A stretch of DNA of 7,208 bases from Thermogutta sp. (GCF_014359955.1 NZ_JACIYL010000162.1:1-7208); one strand, 5' to 3'. Numbered from the stretch's first letter, positions 1 through 6,016 are shown. Made by a program: numbers and translations. The notes: a model not told the origin generated them from the letters alone.

Positions 1-1
1 G

Positions 2-676
2 GCGATCTATCACGGTGAAAAAACCACCGGTGTGAGCGTCATCCATATGACGCCCCAGGTCGATGCCGGACCCATCATCGCCCAGGGGGAAATCGAAATC
101 CTTCCCGACGAAACGGCTCCGGAACTCGAACAGCGGCTCGCCAAACTGGGCGCCTGGTTTGTTCGCCGGGCTTTGGACAACCTGGAAGCAGGACTCCTGG
201 AGGCCCTGCCGCAGGATCCTCGACAGGCGTCGCGGGCTCCCCGGCTGAAAAAATCCGATGGTCTGGTGGACTGGAGTCGGCCTGCGGAAGCCATCCGGAA
301 TCAGGTGCGGGCGATGGAACCCTGGCCGAAAACTTTCACCTACTGGCATCGGCCGGGCAAGCCTCCGCTCCAAATCATTCTTGGCCCCGTTTCCACGACC
401 AGCGAAATCCCGCCGGACGTCCCGCCCGGGACCGTCGTAAAGGCCGACAAATCAGGGATCGTGGTGGCCGCCGGCCAGGGGGGTGTGGTGATCACGCGAC
501 TCCAACCGGCAGGAAAGCGGATGATGTCCGCCGACGAGTTCCTGCGGGGTTACCGACTCCAACCGGGGGATCGCTTCGGGCCTCCTGAGGAAACTTCCAA
601 CGTCGCTCGATCAGCCGGTGCAGAAAACAGTGGAAAGCAGAACGTCGATGAACCGGGGCGTTCGGAGGTCACTTGA
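2..676 (+). CDS. fmt: Methionyl-tRNA formyltransferase, 3' part (N-terminus outside window)
   Basis: Transfers a formyl group from 10-formyltetrahydrofolate to the amino group of Met-tRNA(fMet), making the initiator tRNA in the cytoplasm. The frame is open to the left edge, so this is a 5'-truncated gene with 224 codons visible; Fmt is usually about 310-330 residues. A GTG at 32 lies inside the conserved catalytic domain and is not the true start. The first residues read AIYHGEKTTGVSVIHM and then QVDAGPIIAQ; the Asp in VDAGP matches the catalytic Asp of the family (D144 in E. coli Fmt). The catalytic Asn and His lie upstream, off the window. The C-terminal tRNA-binding domain is recognisable from RLKKSDGLVDWSRPAEAI and the RAMEPWPKTF motif. 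The last ~35 residues form a low-complexity polar tail. The gene is convergent with the anti-sigma-like gene, and the stops overlap by 8 bases. The family call is secure. Confidence 0.93.
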   Translation, partial: AIYHGEKTTGVSVIHMTPQVDAGPIIAQGEIEILPDETAPELEQRLAKLGAWFVRRALDNLEAGLLEALPQDPRQASRAPRLKKSDGLVDWSRPAEAIRNQVRAMEPWPKTFTYWHRPGKPPLQIILGPVSTTSEIPPDVPPGTVVKADKSGIVVAAGQGGVVITRLQPAGKRMMSADEFLRGYRLQPGDRFGPPEETSNVARSAGAENSGKQNVDEPGRSEVT

Positions 677-1631
677 TGGAAACTTGCTCGACCACCGACT
701 GAAAAGGCGGGCGTTCCCAGGTAAGCACAGCAGACTGGGGAACGAACTGGACGTGACCATCGGCAAATAACCAATTCTCGCCCCTTCCCATGTGATTCCA
801 CGATCGGCTGCCACACACACTTGTCACGCGTGCATCGCGCCAGATGACCGTGGTGGGGAGGCCCACCGTTTGGCCATACATCTGGGATGAGAAGGGACTT
901 AGACTGAACGGGTCAGATGTGTAACCCATCTGACCTCCAAGGCTGGCGACCTCGATTGGCCCCTCCGTGTCCTGGCCCACCTTTTTCACGGACCAACCCG
1001 GACAACATTGCGGTGTATACCCAAAATGCTCGAGGGAAGGAAAGTCAACAGCGGGGAAGGGAGCGTCCTGCCCGGTGATCCCAGCGAGATGAACCTCCGG
1101 GTGAAGCGTGTGGTAATGCCCCAGCGCGGTGTAGAGGCGGTGAAGGTTTTCCTGACAGGCGACAACCTGATGGTGGAATCGTGTCTCCACCAGAGCAGGA
1201 AGCAAAAGGGCCGCCAGCAAAAGGATAACAACACAACTGGCAAGAAGATCGAGAAGCGACCATGAAGACCGTTCGCCCGCCCAGTAGTCCCCGAGCGGTG
1301 CCCATTGGAAGCCGAACTTCCCTGAGCGTCGGCCCAGTCCCGCGGCGCTGCGTGAACCGGCAGAGACGACTGGCGCACCGCCCCACCCATTTTGCCGAGC
1401 CAGGCGCTGCCGCTCCCGGGCGACTAGGGCACAGGTGCGGGCCACCAAACCCGGCGGTGGCACCCACTCTTCCCGGGTCTTGTCGAGAACCTCGAAAAAC
1501 TCCTTCAACTGCCGAAGGCGCCGCCGTAAGCCTGGCCGCTGAGCCAACTCTGCTTCCAGTTGCTCGCGCTCCTCTTCATCCAGTGCGTCGAGGAGGTAGC
1601 CGATTAACTGGGCTTCCGGATGGTCAGGCAT
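669..1631 (-). CDS. Anti-sigma-like transmembrane protein with a DUF1559/prepilin-like outer domain
   Basis: This 320-residue protein is encoded directly after the ECF sigma gene and probably holds that sigma at the membrane; the role is inferred from position and architecture. Residues 1-75 are charged and helical (DEEEREQLEAELAQRP, then RRRLRQLKEFFEVLDKTREEW), like planctomycete anti-sigma N-termini, but lack the HxxxCxxC zinc motif. Residues 78-122 are a Gly/Ser/Arg linker. Residues 125-148 are a membrane helix (SLLDLLASCVVILLLAALLL) followed by PALVE and CQENLHRLYTALGHYH, closely resembling the ELLVVIAII...ALLLPA...C.NNLKQIGLALHNYH block of DUF1559 pseudopilin-like proteins. Near the C-terminus HMGRGENWLFADGHVQF (280-296) is an H-X10-DG version of their H-X9-DG motif. 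The ATG overlaps the sigma stop by 8 bases and has no Shine-Dalgarno sequence, implying translational coupling. Alternatively it is a divergent DUF1559 protein with no anti-sigma activity. Confidence 0.8.
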   Translation of the reverse strand: MPDHPEAQLIGYLLDALDEEEREQLEAELAQRPGLRRRLRQLKEFFEVLDKTREEWVPPPGLVARTCALVARERQRLARQNGWGGAPVVSAGSRSAAGLGRRSGKFGFQWAPLGDYWAGERSSWSLLDLLASCVVILLLAALLLPALVETRFHHQVVACQENLHRLYTALGHYHTLHPEVHLAGITGQDAPFPAVDFPSLEHFGYTPQCCPGWSVKKVGQDTEGPIEVASLGGQMGYTSDPFSLSPFSSQMYGQTVGLPTTVIWRDARVTSVCGSRSWNHMGRGENWLFADGHVQFVPQSAVLTWERPPFQSVVEQVSIK

Positions 1632-2373
1632 GGCTTGGTGACTGAGGCAGCTTCAGGTGATGTTCGAGCTTGCGAATCGCGGAATGCAAGCGACTTTTGA
1701 CAGTCCCTACCGGGATATTCAGGATCTCTGCGGCCTCGCGGTATTTGAGCCCCTGGTAGTACACCAGAAGGATCACCTCCCGGAGAGCCGCCGGCAATTG
1801 TTCCAGGGCCTGCTGTACATCCTCTTTACGCTCGCTGAGTTCAAGTCGTTCTTCGGGATCCAGCTCCGCCCCCTCGACAATGTCCACCAAAGCGCCCGAT
1901 TCATTCTCGGTCAATTGGCCAAAAGTTCGCTGATCCAAACTCACCAGGCGATGCCGCCGGCTCCGGCGTTGGGCATCAATAGCCTGGTTTGTGGCCACCG
2001 CGTACAACCACGGGCGGAATCGTCGCCCTGCGTCAAATTGATGACACTTACGGTGGACCTGAAGGAAGGTAGCCTGGAACGCATCCTCGGCCATTTCAGG
2101 GTCGCGCAGGTACTGACAGAGGTAATTGAACAATTCGCGTTCGTACCGGCGGACCAGCTCCTCAAAGGCCTGGGGAGAACCGGTCGTCTGGTACTCGCGA
2201 ATAAGGTCTTCGTCCGACCACTCCGGCCGGGGCGGACCCTGACCTTCCCAATCGTGCTGTCCAGCGAGCGCGTCCATCTTCAATACGGCTTTTCGAGAAA
2301 GTACGTTCGGCCGCAGACCGCGACGACGGGCAACCGAACGAGCTCGCTTGCGAAATTTTCGGACACAGATCAT
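1624..2373 (-). CDS. ECF-type RNA polymerase sigma factor (sigma-70 family)
   Basis: A 249-residue alternative sigma factor that would direct core RNA polymerase to a small regulon. Region 2 spans about 69-140: AFEELVRRYERELFNYL, DPEMAEDAFQATFLQVHRK (the 2.2 core-binding segment), then FRPWLYAVATNQAIDAQRRSRR (2.3/2.4). Region 4 spans about 186-241 with LEQLPAALREVILLVYYQGL and the helix-turn-helix KYREAAEILNIPVGTVKSRL at 210-229. An acidic linker (about 155-183) separates them, and there is no region 1.1 or 3. The ATG at 2373 was chosen because AGGAG lies 8 nt before it; this gives a very basic 32-residue N-terminal extension (FRKRARSVARRRGLR). The next ATG, codon 33, has only a weak GAAG beside it. 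The stop overlaps the start of the anti-sigma-like gene, so the two form one operon. The ECF assignment is firm; the subgroup is not determined. Confidence 0.93.
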   Translation of the reverse strand: MICVRKFRKRARSVARRRGLRPNVLSRKAVLKMDALAGQHDWEGQGPPRPEWSDEDLIREYQTTGSPQAFEELVRRYERELFNYLCQYLRDPEMAEDAFQATFLQVHRKCHQFDAGRRFRPWLYAVATNQAIDAQRRSRRHRLVSLDQRTFGQLTENESGALVDIVEGAELDPEERLELSERKEDVQQALEQLPAALREVILLVYYQGLKYREAAEILNIPVGTVKSRLHSAIRKLEHHLKLPQSPSHA

Positions 2374-2376
2374 TGT

Positions 2377-2389
2377 ACACTCTCCTGAC
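2377..2389 (-). promoter_or_regulatory. Ribosome binding site deciding the sigma-factor start
   Basis: Read on the minus strand, the bases before the sigma ATG are GGTCAGGAGAGTGTACA. AGGAG sits 8 nt from the ATG, which supports the long form with the basic N-terminal extension over the internal ATG at codon 33. Confidence 0.7.
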
Positions 2390-2390
2390 C

Positions 2391-2403
2391 ACTAGCGCTA
2401 AGT
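2391..2403. repeat. Small near-palindrome just upstream of the sigma RBS
   Basis: ACTAGCGCTAAGT contains the perfect 8-bp palindrome TAGCGCTA (2393-2400), and the outer ACT/AGT bases also match if one extra A is allowed. It lies immediately upstream of the sigma ribosome binding site. It could be a DNA operator or a small leader hairpin; its short length means chance cannot be excluded. Confidence 0.3.
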
Positions 2404-2490
2404 TCATTTCAGGCGGGTCGTTGGTGGGAGGGTTGCCTCGCTTAGTGCAAATTGAGCGCCAAACTTGCCGCCCCCTTCTCCCCACGGCGC

Positions 2491-2519
2491 ATTCGATGCC
2501 GCAAGTTATTTTCTGACAA
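2491..2519 (-). promoter_or_regulatory. Weak candidate promoter for the sigma/anti-sigma operon
   Basis: On the minus strand TTGTCA (plus bases 2514-2519) and TCGAAT (2491-2496) are separated by 17 bases. The -35 matches TTGACA at 5 of 6; the -10 matches TATAAT at only 4 of 6 and lacks the important second-position A. A start here would give a leader of about 110 nt. An ECF-type autoregulated promoter is equally possible, but no convincing ECF motif was seen. Confidence 0.2.
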
Positions 2520-2603
2520 TACCTTAAGGCAATCCAGGCAACCAATATTCGGCTCACGCGGGCGGCCTCCGAAACTCCGGGAGCAGCCGTTCGCCGGCGG
2601 TCG

Positions 2604-2623
2604 AGCCACGGAATTCCGTGACT
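2604..2623. promoter_or_regulatory. Perfect 14-bp palindrome in a 20-bp dyad: candidate operator
   Basis: CACGGAATTCCGTG at 2607-2620 is a perfect 14-bp palindrome. Beyond one mismatched pair (C2606/A2621) the symmetry continues for two more pairs (AG/CT), giving a 20-bp dyad with one mismatch. It lies roughly 185 bp before the oxidoreductase ATG and 235 bp before the sigma ATG, as expected for a homodimeric regulator site serving either gene. As RNA it would have no proper loop, so a DNA-binding site is more likely than a hairpin. The binding protein is unknown. Confidence 0.4.
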
Positions 2624-2651
2624 GGGGCCCGACAGCTGCAGCAGCAAACCA

Positions 2652-2663
2652 CCCTCAAGAGGG
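2652..2663. repeat. Short inverted repeat CCCTC-AA-GAGGG
   Basis: Five-base arms surround a central AA. As RNA it would fold as a 4-bp stem with a CAAG loop, and flanking CCA/TGG could extend it across a 3-nt bulge. There is no T run after it on either strand, so it is not a terminator. Its function is unknown. Confidence 0.3.
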
Positions 2664-2694
2664 GGCTGGACGGAGCGGGAGTACGCTTTCCGGT

Positions 2695-2747
2695 TGTTGC
2701 GACGCGCGGCTCGATCGGATAAAGTTACGACTCCGTCGATCGCAACA
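2695..2747 (+). other. Large bulged hairpin in the leader of the oxidoreductase gene
   Basis: The outer stem pairs TGTTGCGA (2695-2702) with TCGCAACA (2740-2747), 8 perfect pairs. After an 8-nt bulge on the 5' side only (2703-2710), an inner stem pairs TCGA and CGGA (2711-2719, T2715 bulged) with TCCGTCGA (2732-2739), another 8 pairs, closed by a 12-nt loop, TAAAGTTACGAC. That makes 16 pairs in 53 nt, ending 57 nt before the ATG. It could be a structured 5' leader or a DNA inverted repeat overlapping a promoter; a candidate promoter lies inside it. Confidence 0.35.
2697..2725 (+). promoter_or_regulatory. Candidate promoter for the oxidoreductase/HEAT operon
   Basis: TTGCGA (2697-2702) and TAAAGT (2720-2725) are 17 bases apart, each matching the housekeeping consensus at 4 of 6. 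A start near 2732 would give a leader of about 73 nt. If this promoter is real, the inverted repeat at 2695-2747 acts as DNA rather than as a complete RNA hairpin. Confidence 0.25.
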
Positions 2748-2792
2748 GAGCGAAAAGCCTTCCCCAGCACTCTATCGCTAGTTTCTTTGAAT

Positions 2793-2799
2793 GGAGGAG
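2793..2799 (+). promoter_or_regulatory. Strong ribosome binding site deciding the oxidoreductase start
   Basis: GGAGGAG ends 5 nt before the ATG at 2805. This selects a start that places the twin-arginine signal at residues 9-15, and rules against the longer open frame beginning at 2694. Confidence 0.85.
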
Positions 2800-2804
2800 T
2801 TCGA

Positions 2805-4166
2805 ATGCCTGGTAACCGACAAAGAGTCAAACGCCGCGACTTTCTCAAGACGGCCGGAGTCACAGTGGCAGCCGGAAGCGTGGCCATTCCGGAACTCATT
2901 TCCCCCCGTGCCCTCGCATCCAACGGCAAGCCGGGCGCCAATGAGCGGATTCGCGTGGCCCATATCGGCATGGGCGGCAGGGGCCGAGGGCTGTACGGCG
3001 AAATGAGAGGACTCAGGGATGCCGGTCTGTGCGAGCATGTGGCCGTCTGCGATGTCGATGACAGGCGACTCGAAGAGGCGTCGAAAATCGTTGGTCCGCA
3101 GGCCGACGTGTACCGCGACTATCGCTACATTTTGGAACGCAAGGACGTGGACGCCGTGGTGATCGCAACCCCCGATCACTGGCACGGCGTGCAATTCGTC
3201 CATGCTGCCGAATGTGGCAAACACATCTATTGCGAGAAACCCGCGTGTTGCACCATCGAAGAAGGAAAGGCGATGATCGAAGCGGCCCGGCGAAACAAGA
3301 TCGCCAGTCAGATCGGATCCCAGGGCCGTTCCCAGCCTGAGGCGTATCTGGCACATCGGTATCTGGTCAACGGGAACATCGGGCGGGTTTATCGGGTCGA
3401 TTGCTGGCATTACCCCAGCCCGGTCGATAAGAGTCACACCCCCGATTCCGACCCGCCGCCGGAACTGGATTGGGATTTATGGCTCGGCCCGCTGCGCTGG
3501 CGGCCGTATAACAAGCGGTATTTGCATGGGGTCTTTCGCTGGCTTTTGGAATCGGGCGGCGGACAGATTCGCGACCGGGGTGCCCACGTGATGAGCTGCG
3601 CGATGTGGTGGCTCGGAGCGGACGGTACAGGCCCTGTGGAAGTGGAAGCGACCGGAACTCCACCCGAAGAAGGTCTATGGGATTCCTGCGTGGAAATGAA
3701 GGTCACGTATGTCTTCAAGAATCCCGATTGGATTCTGACCTGGAACCAGCCCGGAGAACCGGTCCCGCCGGAGGAACGAACGGGGAAAGAGCCGGGTGGC
3801 AAGATTACGCGGCCCGGTTATGGCGCCGTCTACCGCGGCGAGAAAGGTACCATGGTTCATTGGGGTGGCGACGGCGGCACCTGGGTAGAAAAGAAGGTCC
3901 GCGAGTGGGTACCACCGCCGGGCGCCAAGGATGTCTACAAAAGCCCTGGCCATTTCGAAGACTGGTTCGAGGGTATCCGCACCGGCAAGAAAACGATCAT
4001 GAACGTGGAGGCTGGCGTGGGAGTGGCCTACCTCTGCATCCTCGGAAATCTCTCCTACATGCTGGGGCGAAAGCTCCACTGGGATCCGGTCAAACAGGAA
4101 ATTATCGGCGACGAGCAAGCTCGACGCCTGATGGTGCGTCCCCAACGACACCCGTACCATCTGTGA
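2805..4166 (+). CDS. Tat-exported Gfo/Idh/MocA family oxidoreductase
   Basis: A 453-residue NAD(P)-dependent sugar dehydrogenase-type enzyme, probably acting outside the cytoplasmic membrane on a carbohydrate that cannot be named from sequence. The N-terminus KRRDFLK (9-15) is a twin-arginine motif, followed by a mildly hydrophobic stretch and a likely cleavage site after RALA (38). The Rossmann fold starts at about 49 with IRVAHIGMGGRGRG; TPDHWH (122-127) and the family hallmark EKP (144-146) follow. Further family motifs are LDWDLWLGP (221-229) and GGGQIRDRGAHVMS (251-264), whose His261 matches the usual active-site His. Length is normal for the planctomycete Tat subfamily. The HEAT-repeat gene follows 75 bp downstream on the same strand. 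Related folds include GH109 glycosidases, which use NAD and often carry Tat signals, so a glycosidase activity cannot be excluded. Confidence 0.93.
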   Translation: MPGNRQRVKRRDFLKTAGVTVAAGSVAIPELISPRALASNGKPGANERIRVAHIGMGGRGRGLYGEMRGLRDAGLCEHVAVCDVDDRRLEEASKIVGPQADVYRDYRYILERKDVDAVVIATPDHWHGVQFVHAAECGKHIYCEKPACCTIEEGKAMIEAARRNKIASQIGSQGRSQPEAYLAHRYLVNGNIGRVYRVDCWHYPSPVDKSHTPDSDPPPELDWDLWLGPLRWRPYNKRYLHGVFRWLLESGGGQIRDRGAHVMSCAMWWLGADGTGPVEVEATGTPPEEGLWDSCVEMKVTYVFKNPDWILTWNQPGEPVPPEERTGKEPGGKITRPGYGAVYRGEKGTMVHWGGDGGTWVEKKVREWVPPPGAKDVYKSPGHFEDWFEGIRTGKKTIMNVEAGVGVAYLCILGNLSYMLGRKLHWDPVKQEIIGDEQARRLMVRPQRHPYHL

Positions 4167-4241
4167 TGGAAACAGCCAATCAAAAATGGCGGGTATTTTT
4201 GAGTCGAAAACAAACAGCGTAGCAATAAAGGGAAACGAACA

Positions 4242-4826
4242 ATGGAACAACTGACCGTCGCAAAACTGATTGAACTACTCAACTCCCCGGACCCGTTTGT
4301 CCGACGTGACGCCTGGCTGGCTGCGGGGCCGCTCGGTGCTGCCGCGCTCCGCCCCCTGGCGGATCTTGCGGCCACGGGAGAGCTGGAAATTTCACGTGCG
4401 GCAAACCGTGGCATGTGGCAGATTGTCCGCTACGTCGGAGCGCCCGGACGAGAAGAGCTTCGCCGTCCAGCGGTGGAAACCTTGGGCGAGATGGTGGTCG
4501 ATACTCGGCTTCCCGTTCAGCTCCGCCGCGATATCGTGTGGATGCTGTCGGAAATCATCAAGGATGAGGAGATCGATCAGGCGTCGGCTTTGCCGTTGCT
4601 CCTCGATGCCGATCTCGGTGAAGACGTACGGATGGCCCTGCAACGCGTCGCCGGCCCCAACGCGATTGGCGTCCTCAAGGCCGGATTCACTCAGGCGCAG
4701 GGCGAACACAAGACGGCCATCGCGTGCTCTCTACGGAAGTGCGGCATCGCCATCGATGAACCGCCCTGCCCGAAGCTCGTCCCCCGCAAGACCACGACGG
4801 TTAAACCCGTGGGACGTGATGCATAG
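4242..4826 (+). CDS. Small HEAT-repeat protein
   Basis: A 194-residue, apparently soluble cytoplasmic protein with no signal peptide or membrane segment. It is almost entirely helical pairs of the HEAT type: LIELLNSPDPFVRRDAWLAA (about 9-28), EISRAANRGMWQIVRYVG (49-66), RRPAVETLGEMV (about 74-85), LPVQLRRDIVWMLSEII (89-105), and EDVRMALQRVAG with a following helix (127-168). The tail (172-194) is Pro/Lys-rich and contains a second CP pair. Such repeats form curved scaffolds for protein binding; no catalytic residues are visible. AAGGGA about 8 nt before the ATG is a moderate ribosome binding site. The position after the oxidoreductase suggests co-transcription, but the enzyme is exported and this protein seems not to be, so direct interaction is doubtful unless it acts before export. 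The partner is unknown. Confidence 0.75.
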   Translation: MEQLTVAKLIELLNSPDPFVRRDAWLAAGPLGAAALRPLADLAATGELEISRAANRGMWQIVRYVGAPGREELRRPAVETLGEMVVDTRLPVQLRRDIVWMLSEIIKDEEIDQASALPLLLDADLGEDVRMALQRVAGPNAIGVLKAGFTQAQGEHKTAIACSLRKCGIAIDEPPCPKLVPRKTTTVKPVGRDA

Positions 4827-4831
4827 AACAT

Positions 4832-6016
4832 TTACCCCTGGCTGGGATTTTGCGGACGAGCCACCAGGACGGCCTTGACATCGAAGATGTGGCCGTTTCT
4901 GAGAACTTGAAGCGTCACTTCCTTGCCCACCTCACTCATGTTAACAAGCGTGATGAGGTGGGCATCGTTTTCAATGAGCTTGCCATCCATCCGCAGGATG
5001 ATATCGCCGGGCTGGAGCCCAGCTTTGGCGGCCGGCGAGTCGGGTGTGACCGTCACCACCCGCGTCCCCACAAGCTGTTGTAAACCTGCCTGCTGCGCGG
5101 CCTGATAATCAAACCGCGCATCTAATGTGACCCCCAAAAATGCCCGCGTCACGACTCCCTTTTCCACAAGCTGCTTGGCCGTAAAAAGAAACGTGTTGAT
5201 AGGAATGGCGAAGCCCACGCCTTCATTTCCTCCGGAACTGCTGGCAATGGCCGTGTTGATGCCGATCACTTCGCCGTTGAGGTTGACCAGGGGCCCCCCG
5301 CTGTTTCCAGGGTTAATGGCCGCGTCGGTCTGGAGAAAGTCCTGAAGCCGGACGTTGGAGTCACCGAGATCCAGATCCCGTCGTCCCTTGCCGCTGATGA
5401 TGCCGAATGTGACGGAGTGGCTCAGCCCGAAGGGACTTCCAAATGCCAGGACGAAATCGCCAATTTCCACCTCGTCGCTGTTGCCCAACGGGGCCGTGAT
5501 GACATCGCTGACTCCCACCTCCATCACTGCCACATCCGTCTCGGGATCTGACCAGATCCTTAACGGTTGGATGATCCGTCCGTCGGCGAGCGAAATCCGA
5601 ACTTTATCCGGAGTCGCACCGGCAATGACATGGCGATTGGTAAAAACACATGTCTTCCCGTCCAACTGGACCAGGATGCCGGAACCCGCCTCTTCCACAG
5701 GCCGGGCCGCCCCATGCTGAAGAGCGCGTCGGCCGAGGACCTCTGCCTCAATGTGTACAACGGCCGGTCCGATGAGCTTGGCGATGAGTCGTGTGGCGTT
5801 CGCCTGCGCCTGAAGCACTTTGACCGCCTCGGCCAACTGCTGCTGTAGGACGGCTCGGGTTTGCTGATCCACCGGACCGTAGCGATCAACCGCTATGGTG
5901 ATCGTTTTAACTCGCCCCGCCTCTTCGGCCCTGGCGGGGGAAAGCCCTGCAGCGAGAGCAAATAGCAGACCAACAAAGGCCCAAACAACACCTTTCTTGA
6001 TTAGTTTTATTAGCAT
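4832..6016 (-). CDS. Secreted HtrA/Deg-type serine protease with one PDZ domain
   Basis: A 394-residue trypsin-like protease of the DegP/DegQ/DegS group (S1C), expected to degrade misfolded envelope proteins. Residues 1-30 are a signal peptide: basic MLIKLIKK, a hydrophobic core, and a likely cut after SPARA. Residues 50-80 form a Gln/Ala-rich helix. The protease domain has the full triad: His129 in TNRHVI, Asp161 in ETDVAV and Ser239 in NPGNSGGPL, with a normal oxyanion-hole glycine. GVGFAIPI (266-273) is the usual domain end. A single PDZ domain follows (about 294-386: FLGV, then SPAAKAGLQPGDIILRMDGK). One PDZ resembles DegS or plant/cyanobacterial Deg1 types rather than two-PDZ DegP. GGGAG... 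is not present, but GGGAG-like GGGAGT lies 9 nt before the ATG as CGGGAGTACC. The gene is convergent with the HEAT gene and probably monocistronic. Confidence 0.94.
   Translation of the reverse strand: MLIKLIKKGVVWAFVGLLFALAAGLSPARAEEAGRVKTITIAVDRYGPVDQQTRAVLQQQLAEAVKVLQAQANATRLIAKLIGPAVVHIEAEVLGRRALQHGAARPVEEAGSGILVQLDGKTCVFTNRHVIAGATPDKVRISLADGRIIQPLRIWSDPETDVAVMEVGVSDVITAPLGNSDEVEIGDFVLAFGSPFGLSHSVTFGIISGKGRRDLDLGDSNVRLQDFLQTDAAINPGNSGGPLVNLNGEVIGINTAIASSSGGNEGVGFAIPINTFLFTAKQLVEKGVVTRAFLGVTLDARFDYQAAQQAGLQQLVGTRVVTVTPDSPAAKAGLQPGDIILRMDGKLIENDAHLITLVNMSEVGKEVTLQVLRNGHIFDVKAVLVARPQNPSQG

Larger units (their letters stand above)
2374..2804. other. Divergent intergenic control region
   Basis: About 430 bp without a credible gene lie between the leftward sigma operon and the rightward oxidoreductase gene. 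Open frames here use TTG or similar starts, lack ribosome binding sites and look like translated non-coding DNA. The stretch is rich in inverted repeats: a near-palindrome at 2391-2403, a 14-bp perfect palindrome at 2607-2620, overlapping CAGCTG and CTGCAG around 2633-2641, CCCTC-AA-GAGGG at 2652-2663, and a bulged stem at 2695-2747. Confidence 0.75.

Noticed and set aside
32..34. GTG at 32 as the fmt start
   Set aside because: The frame is open and clearly Fmt-like upstream to the window edge, and the GTG is inside the catalytic domain.
1657..2388. 243-codon rightward open frame antisense to the sigma gene
   Set aside because: It is a shadow of the sigma gene; the sigma frame carries full region 2 and region 4 motifs.
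2694..2804. Longer start for the Tat oxidoreductase
   Set aside because: The added 37 residues would bury the twin-arginine signal, and no ribosome binding site precedes them; GGAGGAG sits 5 nt before the ATG at 2805.
2162..2971. 269-codon leftward open frame spanning the divergent region
   Set aside because: It overlaps both the sigma start and the oxidoreductase signal peptide on the opposite strand, and its translation has no recognisable features.
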